Below, piece by piece: positions 1 to 7,885 of a stretch of DNA of 64,000 bases. The DNA is taken from positions 1-64,000 of the forward strand of contig NZ_VXKJ01000033.1 of the NCBI RefSeq assembly GCF_008693075.1, given 5' to 3'. The number at the start of each line of letters is the position of its first letter. Positions within the stretch are counted from its first letter, which is position 1. Both the position numbers and the translations under genes were made by a program. The notes beneath the pieces were generated by a model that worked only from the letters and a program-made list of their open reading frames with translations, had not been told where the DNA came from and did not search any database. This DNA comes from Corynebacterium phocae (lineage in GTDB: Bacteria; Actinomycetota; Actinomycetes; Mycobacteriales; Mycobacteriaceae).

Positions 1-24
1 CTGACCCGAAATCGTGCCCCTGAA

Positions 25-98
25 TCGTGAGCAAGGTTGTGACACTGTTCGTGAGCAGAGCTATGACATCGTGTGTGAGCAAAGCTCTGACACATCAC
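25..98. repeat. three tandem ~24-bp direct repeats
   Basis: Three diverged copies of a unit with the core GTGAGCARRGYTNTGACAC lie head to tail, starting near 25, 49 and 74. Clustered repeats of this kind often occur at transposase-binding ends of insertion sequences, but no transposase is visible in the window, so that role is only a suggestion. Confidence 0.6.
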
Positions 99-101
99 AT
101 T

Positions 102-496
102 CCGGGTAGATGGTACCGTTCAAAAATTTTTATATAGCAACGACAAACTGCGGCCTGTGCACAGCTATTTCATAATGCATTCGATCCGCTAGAACCATAG
201 TTCGCGTGTTACATGTGAAGGCCATGCAGGGTTGCTGATAACAACCACCGAGAACCTGCCTGGCATTATATGCAACGCCTATCTGGTTTAGGGCTGGACA
301 GTGACGTAGCTAGATCCAAGAACCACACGATAGGCCTCTCGGTATGAAAAGGTCGCATTTAGCCCTTTTGGTCCGTCCCGGCCCAGGTATGGACTCCAGG
401 ATGCGCGGATCCGCCATTGTCAGAACCAAGGAAGTTAACTAACCCAGTTAGCCTGCCGGAAGTTTAATCAGCTTTTTAGCAGTACCATCTACCCGG
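102..496. mobile_element. possible MITE-like element with 15-bp inverted ends
   Basis: The sequence CCGGGTAGATGGTAC at 102-116 recurs as its exact reverse complement at 482-496. The 365 bases between have no convincing reading frame and are AT-rich near the left end. Size, perfect terminal inverted repeats and lack of coding capacity suit a miniature inverted-repeat element or the emptied remnant of an insertion sequence. No clear target-site duplication was seen. The rest of bases 1-640 shows no gene. Confidence 0.45.
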
Positions 497-640
497 TCCC
501 GGCAGCGTTAGACAAAAGGGGAATCTGCCTAATGCTAAAGAACAGATTCTAAAACTCTTAGGGTGTATACTTACTGGCGTCCATGCGCCTCCTCGGAGCG
601 GCTGCGCGTTAAAGTTAACCTAAATGAAAGATTTTTTCTG

Positions 641-1894
641 ATGACTCAACTCCATGTCGCCTTTGTGGGGCTCGGCTATATTGGCCTCCCTACTGCCGTA
701 GTTATGGCTAATTCCGGTGTGAACGTAACGGGCATCGACGTTAACGAACCTAATGTAGAGAGGATTAATCGGGGAGAAGTCACCATCGTAGAGCCCGGCC
801 TCGAAGATGGGTTGAAGAAGGCGCTAGCGTCAGGGAACTTCCGTGCAACGACATCGCAGGTTCATGCGGACGTTTACATTATTGCCGTACCGACTCCCTT
901 TACTGAGACATACGACGTCGACATGAAGTACATCTACTCGGCAGCTGAGGCTATCGCCCCTCAGCTTGAAGGTGGGGAGATTGTGATTTTGGAATCTACT
1001 TCTCCTCCGAAGACCACATTCAAGATGTCCAGGAAAATCCTTGATTTGCGTCCAGATTTAGCTGCAGATGGAGAGGCTAACCCCGAGGGGAAGCCAGTTG
1101 TCTACTTCGCGCACTGTCCTGAACGTATTTTACCGGGGCACGCCATGGAGGAGCTTCGGACGAATGACCGCATTATTGGCGGGCAGACCCCAGAGGCAAC
1201 CAGGCGGGCAACGGAGGTATATGCCACGTTTTGCGAGGCCGAGCTTTTGCCAACCGATGATGTCACAGCAGAGATGGCGAAACTGACTGAGAATTCATTC
1301 CGTGATGTGAACATTGCTTTCGCGAACGAACTCTCCCTAATCGCTGACAAGCTAGGCATAGATGTTTGGGAGCTAATTAACCTCGCCAACCACCATCCGA
1401 GGGTGAACATCCTCCAGCCCGGCCCCGGTGTCGGGGGCCATTGCATCGCCGTTGATCCATGGTTCATTGTGGCCGCCGATCCGGAGAATTCGAAGCTTAT
1501 TCACACGGCCCGAAAAGTTAATGATTCAAAGCCTGCGTGGGTGATTAACAAGGTTCGGGAGCAGCTTGAGGCAACCCCAGAATCCAAGGTGGCCATCCTG
1601 GGGCTAGCGTTTAAAGCCGACATCGACGATCTCCGCGAATCCCCGGCCCTCAACATCGCGGTGGACATCGCCGAAGAGTTGCCGGAGACGACCTTCTTCG
1701 CTGTAGAACCCAACGTGTCTGAACTTCCAGCACGCCTGAAAGGCTTTGACAACGTAGAGTTGAAAGAATATTTCAAGGCGATTGAAGAAGCTGACATACT
1801 CCTCCTGCTTGTCGACCATAAGGAATTTAAAGAGATTCCGAGAGATGTTCTCCAGGGCAAGCAGATCATTGATACGAAAGGTTTGTGGAAATAG
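641..1894 (+). CDS. wecC: UDP-N-acetyl-D-mannosamine dehydrogenase
   Basis: This enzyme oxidises UDP-ManNAc twice with NAD+ to UDP-ManNAc uronate, a precursor for surface polysaccharide, and acts in the cytoplasm. The start chosen gives 417 residues, a normal length for the family. The N-terminal Rossmann motif FVGLGYIGLP is at residues 8-17. The catalytic cysteine motif GPGVGGHCIAVDPW is present with Cys268, and a C-terminal UDP-binding Rossmann half contains LGLAFKADIDDLRESPA. ATG641 follows a purine-rich GAAAG; the upstream in-frame ATG at 563 adds 26 residues unlike the family. No wecB epimerase or glycosyltransferase is within the window, so its partners must lie to the left or elsewhere. 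Confidence 0.9.
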   Translation: MTQLHVAFVGLGYIGLPTAVVMANSGVNVTGIDVNEPNVERINRGEVTIVEPGLEDGLKKALASGNFRATTSQVHADVYIIAVPTPFTETYDVDMKYIYSAAEAIAPQLEGGEIVILESTSPPKTTFKMSRKILDLRPDLAADGEANPEGKPVVYFAHCPERILPGHAMEELRTNDRIIGGQTPEATRRATEVYATFCEAELLPTDDVTAEMAKLTENSFRDVNIAFANELSLIADKLGIDVWELINLANHHPRVNILQPGPGVGGHCIAVDPWFIVAADPENSKLIHTARKVNDSKPAWVINKVREQLEATPESKVAILGLAFKADIDDLRESPALNIAVDIAEELPETTFFAVEPNVSELPARLKGFDNVELKEYFKAIEEADILLLLVDHKEFKEIPRDVLQGKQIIDTKGLWK

Positions 1895-1901
1895 AAATTA
1901 G

Positions 1902-1945
1902 CACCCCCTTTTCTAGGCTCTGAAAATGGGAAAGGGGGTCTTGAT
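1902..1945 (+). terminator. stem-loop after wecC
   Basis: ACCCCCTTT at 1903-1911 pairs with AAAGGGGGT at 1931-1939. There is no long T tract after it, so strength is uncertain. Confidence 0.45.
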
Positions 1946-2339
1946 GCGCCGACTTTCCATCTTCGGAGTAGCTGGCTTCGACCCATCTTCGCTGGCAAGG
2001 CCATTAACGTGATCCGTAATTTACCGGTCCCGGTGCTGGCCTAGGAAGATCCCTAGTAGACTCCCGCCGCCGAAGCCTGCCTGAACTAGAATCCAGGCTA
2101 TGCCTCTGCTCGGCCACTTCAGCGATTCCCCGTTGGGGATTTCCACCTGGGTGTTGGCGGAGTCTGCTGGCGGGGGTTGCGAGTGCAAGAAATCAAAATG
2201 TCAATCTTAGTGTTGAGGTATAGCAATGAGCGTGGACAACAGGATTAGTATCAAGTAAAATTAGTCGAAATCTTCGCTTGAATAGCGGAAAATGGTGGTG
2301 GAGAAAATGCCCCGCACTATCTGCCGGGACAGGGGGAAC
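1946..2339. other. non-coding gap
   Basis: About 390 bases separate the wecC stem-loop from the next gene. I see no RNA gene, no repeat and no credible reading frame. The stretch after about 2190 is AT-richer and may hold the promoter of the membrane-GAF/Panacea pair. Confidence 0.4.
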
Positions 2340-3278
2340 ATGGCAGAAAAGCTAAGTGATGCACCGATTGGTGCTATTCGGCAAAATTTTGACTTCTTTC
2401 TGGGCGTGCTGGCGGGAACGCTCTCGCCTTTCGGAAGCATCTTGGTTGCGCCACAGCTAACTTTGATTGTGCAGCATCAGGATCCTGACAATTGGTTTCT
2501 CTTCGCAGGGGGAATTTGGCTAATGCTTTGTGGGTTGGCGGTAATTCCCTTATGGCTAGGAAAGCGTAAAAAGGACAAGGTTGAGAATGGGATTACCGGA
2601 AGGTTCGTAAACCACGTCGACGAGTGTGTTCGCGCGATGACGGACTATAGCCGCTCGGGAAAGAGTGCGTCCGACGCCGCGACCTTGTACCAGAAGTTAA
2701 CTACGGAAGCCACGTATATTATCGGCCATCGAGCCAGAGTTTGTTTGTACTGGCGGAGGTCAGCGGAAGGGCGCTCACCGGACCGGTACGAGCTGGTACG
2801 TGAAAACGCTGGAGAGCGGAACCCTAGAGCGCGAGCGCGTTCCTATTTCAAGTTTGAAGACGGAGACCATGACAAGGGCGTCCGGGATTCAGAGAAGGCA
2901 GCCAACTTGAGCTTCCTGAATGCAATGGATGGAGCAGCGGAGCGGATCGTTGTCCAGAATGTTAAGAAGCCTCCATCGGGATTCAATGTCCATCCCAATC
3001 CTGCAAACGGATATCAATCCTTCATCTTGGTTCCAATCCGGTCAGTGGAAAAGAGCATTGCGGATCGGAGGACCGTGGGAGTTCTTACAGTTGATTTTCC
3101 TGGTAGGAAGATAATCACAGAAGAAATCGAATTAGTCACCGCTGCTATCGCTGAAATGTTCAGTGATAGTCTCCGTAGCTCCCAGGATTTCGCGTTCCGG
3201 CAGGTAGTCGAAGTGCCAAGGGAAAGTAAAAAGGCAGCCATGGTAGAGTTTTTAAAATCAGAAGGAGGGAGTGATTAA
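2340..3278 (+). CDS. two-helix membrane protein with GAF-like domain
   Basis: The protein is 312 residues from ATG2340. Near the N-terminus are two hydrophobic stretches, roughly residues 18-44 and 52-72, ending in a basic KRKKDK stop-transfer. The remainder is cytoplasmic and ends in a GAF-like pattern with YQSFILVPI and VGVLTVDFPG, followed by a long helix. No catalytic motif is recognised. The start is unsure: ATG2340 has AGGGGG very close, while ATGs at 2292 and 2307 are in frame. The next gene, a Panacea-domain protein, begins at its stop codon, so the two are translationally coupled. Because Panacea proteins are known antitoxins, this gene may be a membrane-acting toxin or effector gated by a ligand. 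That role is inference. Confidence 0.6.
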   Translation: MAEKLSDAPIGAIRQNFDFFLGVLAGTLSPFGSILVAPQLTLIVQHQDPDNWFLFAGGIWLMLCGLAVIPLWLGKRKKDKVENGITGRFVNHVDECVRAMTDYSRSGKSASDAATLYQKLTTEATYIIGHRARVCLYWRRSAEGRSPDRYELVRENAGERNPRARARSYFKFEDGDHDKGVRDSEKAANLSFLNAMDGAAERIVVQNVKKPPSGFNVHPNPANGYQSFILVPIRSVEKSIADRRTVGVLTVDFPGRKIITEEIELVTAAIAEMFSDSLRSSQDFAFRQVVEVPRESKKAAMVEFLKSEGGSD

Positions 3279-3279
3279 G

Positions 3280-3777
3280 ATGGCCACCGCTGCAGCTGTT
3301 TCCAATTACATTCTGGGCAAACTTGCCCCAGGTCGAAGCCTCGACGTTGTTAAGCTTCAAAAGCTTCTTTACTTCTGTCAGGGATGGTCCCTGGCCATCT
3401 ATGGTAAACCTCTTTTTCCGGAAGATTTTGAAGCCTGGCGGCGGGGCCCAGTTGTCAAGGAAATTTACAAACAACACCGCCAGATGTATCAGGTCCCGCA
3501 GGGCTTTCTCTTCGGAAATGCGTCCTGTGCAGAGGATTTGGAGGGGGAAACCACTAGTCTTACTGAAGAGGAGAGGAAGGTCGTTGAGCTAGTTGTCAAC
3601 GATTACGGTTCACTCAATACTTTCGCGCTGGTTGACCTAAGTCATATTGAGGGTGGCCCCTGGAGCGCAGTACACCGTGCAGACGGGACGCCCGCGCAAA
3701 TCTCCAAGGAAGCCATTAAAGCCTACTTTGACAAGGAACTAGCAAGGGTCCGGAGGACTGGGCAATTATTGCCGTGA
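3280..3777 (+). CDS. Panacea (SocA-like, DUF4065) antitoxin-type protein
   Basis: The 165-residue product matches the Panacea/SocA-like family across its length: an N-terminal ANYIL-like helix (here SNYILGKLAPG), LDVVKLQKLLYFCQGWSLA, EAWRRGPVVKEIY, and a C-terminal SHIEGGPWSAV. Family members neutralise diverse toxins encoded next door, or act as proteolytic adaptors (SocA). AGGAGG at 3263-3268 serves either ATG3280 (11-base spacing) or GTG3271, which would overlap the upstream stop by 8 bases; ATG is preferred. The partner is taken to be the upstream membrane-GAF protein. The downstream 250 bases to 4028 show no gene. Confidence 0.8.
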   Translation: MATAAAVSNYILGKLAPGRSLDVVKLQKLLYFCQGWSLAIYGKPLFPEDFEAWRRGPVVKEIYKQHRQMYQVPQGFLFGNASCAEDLEGETTSLTEEERKVVELVVNDYGSLNTFALVDLSHIEGGPWSAVHRADGTPAQISKEAIKAYFDKELARVRRTGQLLP

Positions 3778-4028
3778 CGTAGGTGGGTCAACTAGGGACG
3801 GGCGAGTGCCGAAAGTTTAAAGTTATTTTCCGGTCTTATCGAACGCCATCTTAAAGTACACGCCCAGTGGCATTTCAAGTCGCGCGTTGATCCTGCGGAT
3901 ACCTAGGGCGGTCTGTGATTCTCATTACGGCGGTGGGGGCCGGTCAAGGCTCGAGAACAGGGAGGTTCGTAGGTGCCGCTGCGGGGGTGGCATCGGCATA
4001 TCTTCTGCAGAGAAGGGCCGGGAGCCGG

Positions 4029-4748
4029 TTACTTGAAGCTAAATTCCACCTTCGCTTCTGGCTCGATTCCCTTGATTATGCCCTCGTAGAAGTCTTTGGC
4101 TTGGGCGCGCAGGATGTCCTCGTTGTCCAGGATGTGCTTTTTCTTGGTGTCCTCATCGAGGATCTTGTTGACTTGTTCCAGGGAGTCAATTTCTGGGGTT
4201 ACCCAGCTAAGTAGGCCTTTGTCTTCAACAGCGACTTTGAAGGTTTCATCGGAATGCCCGATGAAGACAAACCGGGGGACCACCACCTTGTAGCTGTTAT
4301 CGCCAGTTTCAATAAGCTTGACGTCCTGGCCATCAATTCCAATCTGAGCGCGGTAGTTGTACTGCACAAATTGAGTGCGGCTGCTACCCGGCAATTCCAC
4401 GCCAAGAACCTCACGGGACTGAGATGCCTCATTAATACCCTGAATTCCAAGGGAGAGCAGGACTATCTTCTCCTCACGCTGGATAGACTCCACCGTCAAG
4501 GTGTTGTGCCGTTCAGCGATAACCTCAGTGGGTTTGTCCGGTATCACGGACACGAACAAGCCGCCAGCAGCGATAGCGCCGCCGATGACCGCAGAGACCA
4601 GCGCCGTTCCCCAGTGCCAGCCCGAGCGTTCAACAGGCACAGGAACCTGCATGGAGTACTGCTCCGGAACGTTGTGCGATGTTTCCGGGGTAGGGCGGAA
4701 AGTCTCATAAGGGCTCTGCGGTTTGGGCTGGTTATCCATGGGCTTCAT
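4029..4748 (-). CDS. membrane-anchored protein resembling DUF4230
   Basis: The product has 239 residues. A Pro/Gln-rich cytoplasmic N-terminus of about 44 residues is followed by one membrane helix, WGTALVSAVIGGAIAAGGLFV. The extracytoplasmic part carries a repeated-strand fold (REEKIVLLSLGIQGI, YNYRAQIGIDGQDVKLIE, YKVVVPRFVFIGHSDETFKV) and ends in a charged helical segment. The arrangement of an anchor plus a domain that resists a self-generated signal-like pattern recalls DUF4230 proteins, whose function is unknown. ATG4748 and ATG4739 are both possible starts and neither has a strong ribosome site. It is divergent from the EcsC-like gene and convergent with the Panacea gene. Confidence 0.6.
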   Translation of the reverse strand: MKPMDNQPKPQSPYETFRPTPETSHNVPEQYSMQVPVPVERSGWHWGTALVSAVIGGAIAAGGLFVSVIPDKPTEVIAERHNTLTVESIQREEKIVLLSLGIQGINEASQSREVLGVELPGSSRTQFVQYNYRAQIGIDGQDVKLIETGDNSYKVVVPRFVFIGHSDETFKVAVEDKGLLSWVTPEIDSLEQVNKILDEDTKKKHILDNEDILRAQAKDFYEGIIKGIEPEAKVEFSFK

Positions 4749-4986
4749 TCTATTGCAAAGTCTTCTATTTCAGGCAAGAAAGCATTGCCTTTGAGGGGCA
4801 TCTTAGAATGCCCACCTAACGGCAGATGACCGGGAGGGTGCCCGTGTAACGGAGTTGGAAAGAACAGTTGCAAAGTCCGCGCATAATCCCCAAGGGCCAC
4901 GCGCCGGCGGGGATGCTTGTAAACTTTAAATATAGTTTGATAATCGCATCCGAAGCCGTACCCCGTTCCTTTAGGAGAGAAAAACA

Positions 4987-6054
4987 GTGGCCTCCACAGA
5001 GAAAGACCCGTCCAACGCCCCAGACGTCAATCCGCAGTTGGCGGCTGAGCCCTCCCCAGACTTTGAGGGCATTGCTGACAAAGACGCGCAATGGGAAGAA
5101 CCAGGGGAGGGGTCAGAAGGAGATCCGGGGCGCGATAACCTGGCCTATGCGCGAACATTCCTTCAGCACACTCTGCGGTTTAAGAAGGCCCGTATTGACC
5201 GCGAGCAGTTCCTGCGCGCCGAACTCCGCAAGCGCGGTTGTTCAGATGCGCGGATAGCCAAAGCTATCTCCAGTACCCCCCTAGAAGCGGGAGTATCCCT
5301 AGCGACCCTCGATGAGATCGCCCAAGACGCAGCGGACTTTGAAATCAAGAAATCATCCGCAATCTCCCTTGGCTCGGGCCTTCCCGGCGGCTTGGCGTTA
5401 TTTGTTTCCGTTCCAGCTGATATCACCCAGCAGTACATCTTCAACTTCCGGATAATGCAGAAAGTTGCCTATGCTTACGGTTGGCAGTCCTTCCTGGAGG
5501 ACTCTAAGGACGTTGACGATGAGACACTGAATACGATGCTGATGTTCTTGTCCGTCATGCTGGGAATCACCGGGGCGAACCGTGCGTTGGGGCAGTTCTT
5601 GCTAAACACAGTAGGACCGGCGGTTGGGAAGAAGATCACTAATACGGCTCTGATGAAGACCGTCTGGTACCCGGTGCTTAAGCGGACGCTACGGTACGTG
5701 GGCGTGCAAATCACCAAGAATAGTTTGGGTAAAGCTGTAACAAAGGCCATCCCGGTGGCGGGCGGCGTTGTCTCCGGAGGGCTCACCTTTGTCTCCTTGA
5801 AACAGCAGTCTGCCCGGATTATTGAACAATTACGCGAGCTGCCCCCGCCAGGTATGGATGCTGAAGAGTACACGAGGCTCAAAGCGCAGGCGGAAGATTT
5901 TGAGCAGGATTCCGAGGAAAAGCAAAGCCGCCTGGTAGGTTCCGTGAAGAAAGCCTCAGCGGCTATCCAAGAAGGTTCCGCCGGTGTCACAGACAAAGCG
6001 CGTGGTATCCGCAACAGGTGGTCAAAGCGTTCTAAGGACCACCCAGAAAGTTAG
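4987..6054 (+). CDS. EcsC-family protein
   Basis: The product has 355 residues from GTG4987, preceded by TAGGAGAG at 8-base spacing. An acidic, low-complexity N-terminus of about 55 residues is followed by a helical region with IDREQFLRAELRKRG. Then comes the EcsC-like core containing SGLPGGLALFVSVPADITQQY, YGWQSFLEDSKDVDDETL and two or three weak hydrophobic helices. The C-terminus is charged and probably coiled (about 285-355). EcsC proteins accompany the EcsAB exporter in Bacillus but the molecular role is unknown; no ABC genes are adjacent here. The gene stands alone, with a tRNA downstream. Confidence 0.7.
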   Translation: MASTEKDPSNAPDVNPQLAAEPSPDFEGIADKDAQWEEPGEGSEGDPGRDNLAYARTFLQHTLRFKKARIDREQFLRAELRKRGCSDARIAKAISSTPLEAGVSLATLDEIAQDAADFEIKKSSAISLGSGLPGGLALFVSVPADITQQYIFNFRIMQKVAYAYGWQSFLEDSKDVDDETLNTMLMFLSVMLGITGANRALGQFLLNTVGPAVGKKITNTALMKTVWYPVLKRTLRYVGVQITKNSLGKAVTKAIPVAGGVVSGGLTFVSLKQQSARIIEQLRELPPPGMDAEEYTRLKAQAEDFEQDSEEKQSRLVGSVKKASAAIQEGSAGVTDKARGIRNRWSKRSKDHPES

Positions 6055-6199
6055 CTTCCAGGGCACGCAGGAGTCCCAGCTCAAAGCGGGTAGGGAGGCC
6101 CTAAAGTAGTCCCAATTAGCACTCCCGGCTGTGCTACTAATAAGATGGGGAGCGCACTCCCGCTACGCGGGTAGAGCCACCCGTGCCAGGCACGGGGAT

Positions 6200-6276
6200 G
6201 GGGCTGTAGCTCAGTCGGTTAGAGCCGTGGACTCATAATCCATTGGTCGCGGGTTCGAGCCCCGCCGGCCCCACCA
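6200..6276 (+). tRNA. tRNA with CAT anticodon (elongator Met or Ile2)
   Basis: A full cloverleaf can be folded: acceptor stem GGGGCTG/CGGCCCC, anticodon stem GTGGA/TCCAT with loop CTCATAA, T-arm GCGGG/CCCGC, and an encoded 3' CCA. The CAT anticodon fits elongator tRNA-Met or, after lysidine modification, tRNA-Ile2. The TGGTCGC stretch after the anticodon stem is reminiscent of Ile2, but this cannot be settled by eye. It lacks features of initiator tRNA, since no GGG/CCC run closes the anticodon stem. Confidence 0.92.
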
Positions 6277-6279
6277 TAT

Positions 6280-6325
6280 GAAGTCTCGAGACATCGTTCC
6301 GCCTGGTGTCTCGAGACTTTTCTTT
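6280..6325 (+). terminator. tRNA terminator
   Basis: AAGTCTCGAGACA and TGTCTCGAGACTT form a 13-bp perfect stem followed by TTTCTTT, directly after the tRNA. Confidence 0.85.
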
Positions 6326-6425
6326 ATTAGGGGCGATGAAATGGTGGTGTCGTGCCAGGCTGGTATCGCGGGATAGCGCGGCCGTGAGTTCGCAAAGGCT
6401 GGCTTTGGCTTTACAATGGGGGACC

Positions 6426-7445
6426 ATGATGGATGTTGACCCGCTGATTCAATCGCTCTACCGGTGGTCGGACGTATCTGGGGTGTTGTTGATGGGGATC
6501 ATCGGCGGCACTATTGCGCGCAAGGCAGGATACGATATCGTCGGCTTTTTCTTTATTGCTATGTTCTCCGCCCTGGGCGGCGGCATGATCCGCGACGTGC
6601 TCATCAACCAAGGAACCGTGGCCGCCATGGCCACCCCCGAATACCTCTACCTCGCCTTCGCCGGCGCACTCATAGCCCGGTTCACCTACTTCAAAGGCAA
6701 GACCTGGGAGCACATTGAAGCTCACGGAGACGCCATAGTCTCCGCACTGTGGGCCTGCACCGGAACCGTCAAAGCGCTGACCTTCGGTTTGCCAGTCATC
6801 CCGTGCATCATGATGGGCGTATTCACCGCCACAGGTGGATCCATGATCCGCGACATCTGCATGGGCCGCGAACCAGCCGTCTTCGGTGGCAACCGCCCAG
6901 CCGTCATCCCCGCCGTGGCAGCAGGGCTAACAGTGCTCATAGCCGACCATTTTGGAATGCTGGTGTGGGGCATGCTCATCGGGCCAGTAGTCAGCACCTT
7001 CCTGACGCTACTGGGCTACTGGGCCGGATGGCGGCTGCCCACCCGGCAAGAATGGGCACCCGTTAACGACACCGCAGCGCAGGTGGCCGTGCTGGCAAAG
7101 AAAGCAGAAGGCAAATCCCGCGCAGTCGGACGCCGGCTGGAACCGCACAAGCTACGCTCCTGGCGGCACAAGCAGATGGAAAAAGCCCTGCAGCGCCGGA
7201 TTGAGCAAGAAGTTCGCTCCGGAACCCGCCGCTCCGTAGCTACCGCGGACGCCACCGAAATCATGGAATCATTCCACGAAGACGTCAGCCAACTAGAAAA
7301 CGAAGGCATTGGCGTAGATTTATCCGGTAACTCCTACGATCCGGAGAACAAGAAAAACCGCGAGACCCTAGACGCCATCCTGGCAGACGAAAAGCTCACC
7401 GATGAGCTAGTGGAGCGGTTGGTGCGGAAGAATCAGGAGAAGTAA
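6426..7445 (+). CDS. TRIC-family cation channel protein (UPF0126)
   Basis: The product has 339 residues. The first two-thirds hold about seven membrane helices arranged as two repeats, each with the family signature GGGMIRDVLI or GGSMIRDICMG. That matches bacterial homologues of trimeric intracellular cation channels, which conduct monovalent cations across the membrane. The C-terminal 130 residues are a charged cytoplasmic extension rich in Arg, Lys and Glu, longer than in minimal family members. ATG6426 follows GGGGGA at 5-base spacing. The in-frame ATG at 6306 lies inside the upstream tRNA terminator and was discarded. Confidence 0.85.
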   Translation: MMDVDPLIQSLYRWSDVSGVLLMGIIGGTIARKAGYDIVGFFFIAMFSALGGGMIRDVLINQGTVAAMATPEYLYLAFAGALIARFTYFKGKTWEHIEAHGDAIVSALWACTGTVKALTFGLPVIPCIMMGVFTATGGSMIRDICMGREPAVFGGNRPAVIPAVAAGLTVLIADHFGMLVWGMLIGPVVSTFLTLLGYWAGWRLPTRQEWAPVNDTAAQVAVLAKKAEGKSRAVGRRLEPHKLRSWRHKQMEKALQRRIEQEVRSGTRRSVATADATEIMESFHEDVSQLENEGIGVDLSGNSYDPENKKNRETLDAILADEKLTDELVERLVRKNQEK

Positions 7446-7548
7446 GAAGATGAGGGGTTCTAGGCGCGGGTCTGGCATTTGCGCTACACTTGGCTCATCT
7501 GTACCCGTTGGCCCTGGAATCTATTGAAAAATATCGAAAGGAAGTAAA

Positions 7549-7821
7549 ATGAGCACTGCTTTTGGTAACGAGCTCCTGGAGCAATATTTCGAGGATTTGT
7601 CGCCCCTGCTGACTGATGAAGAGAGGCAAAAGATCAAGGATTCTGTGGCGAAGAATAAGCTGGATGCCAAGCCAACCTTGCGGGAATTGTTGAGGGTGCA
7701 TTGGAGGATTCTGTCCGATAAAGACGAGAATTTGGATTTCAAAACCCAGGTTGAACGATTGAAAAAGATAGAGGCGTTCTCAGACGGGCTTGTCAAAACT
7801 ATTCGATTTGCTCGTCTCTAG
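7549..7821 (+). CDS. small protein of a SIR2-GAF unit
   Basis: The product has 90 residues and is highly charged, predicted almost all helical (LTDEERQKIKDSVAKNKLD, FKTQVERLKKIEAFSDGLVK), with no signal peptide or membrane helix. GAAAGGAAG provides a strong ribosome site before ATG7549. I do not recognise the family. The SIR2-GAF gene begins 64 bases downstream on the same strand and no terminator lies between, so the two probably form one transcript. A role as regulator, chaperone or immunity partner of the SIR2 protein is possible, but only position supports it. Confidence 0.7.
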   Translation: MSTAFGNELLEQYFEDLSPLLTDEERQKIKDSVAKNKLDAKPTLRELLRVHWRILSDKDENLDFKTQVERLKKIEAFSDGLVKTIRFARL

Positions 7822-7885
7822 AGCAAGACTTTGAAGGCAGCTTCTGCACCGGGGAGTGGGTGGCAGGGCTGAGTAGGGGGGAATT

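Noticed and set aside
3915..4214. 99-codon frame opposite the DUF4230-like gene
   Set aside because: It mostly mirrors the membrane protein gene and starts in non-coding DNA.
6200..6276. Initiator tRNA-fMet
   Set aside because: The anticodon stem lacks the three G-C pairs of initiator tRNA, and the first acceptor pair is a normal G-C match.
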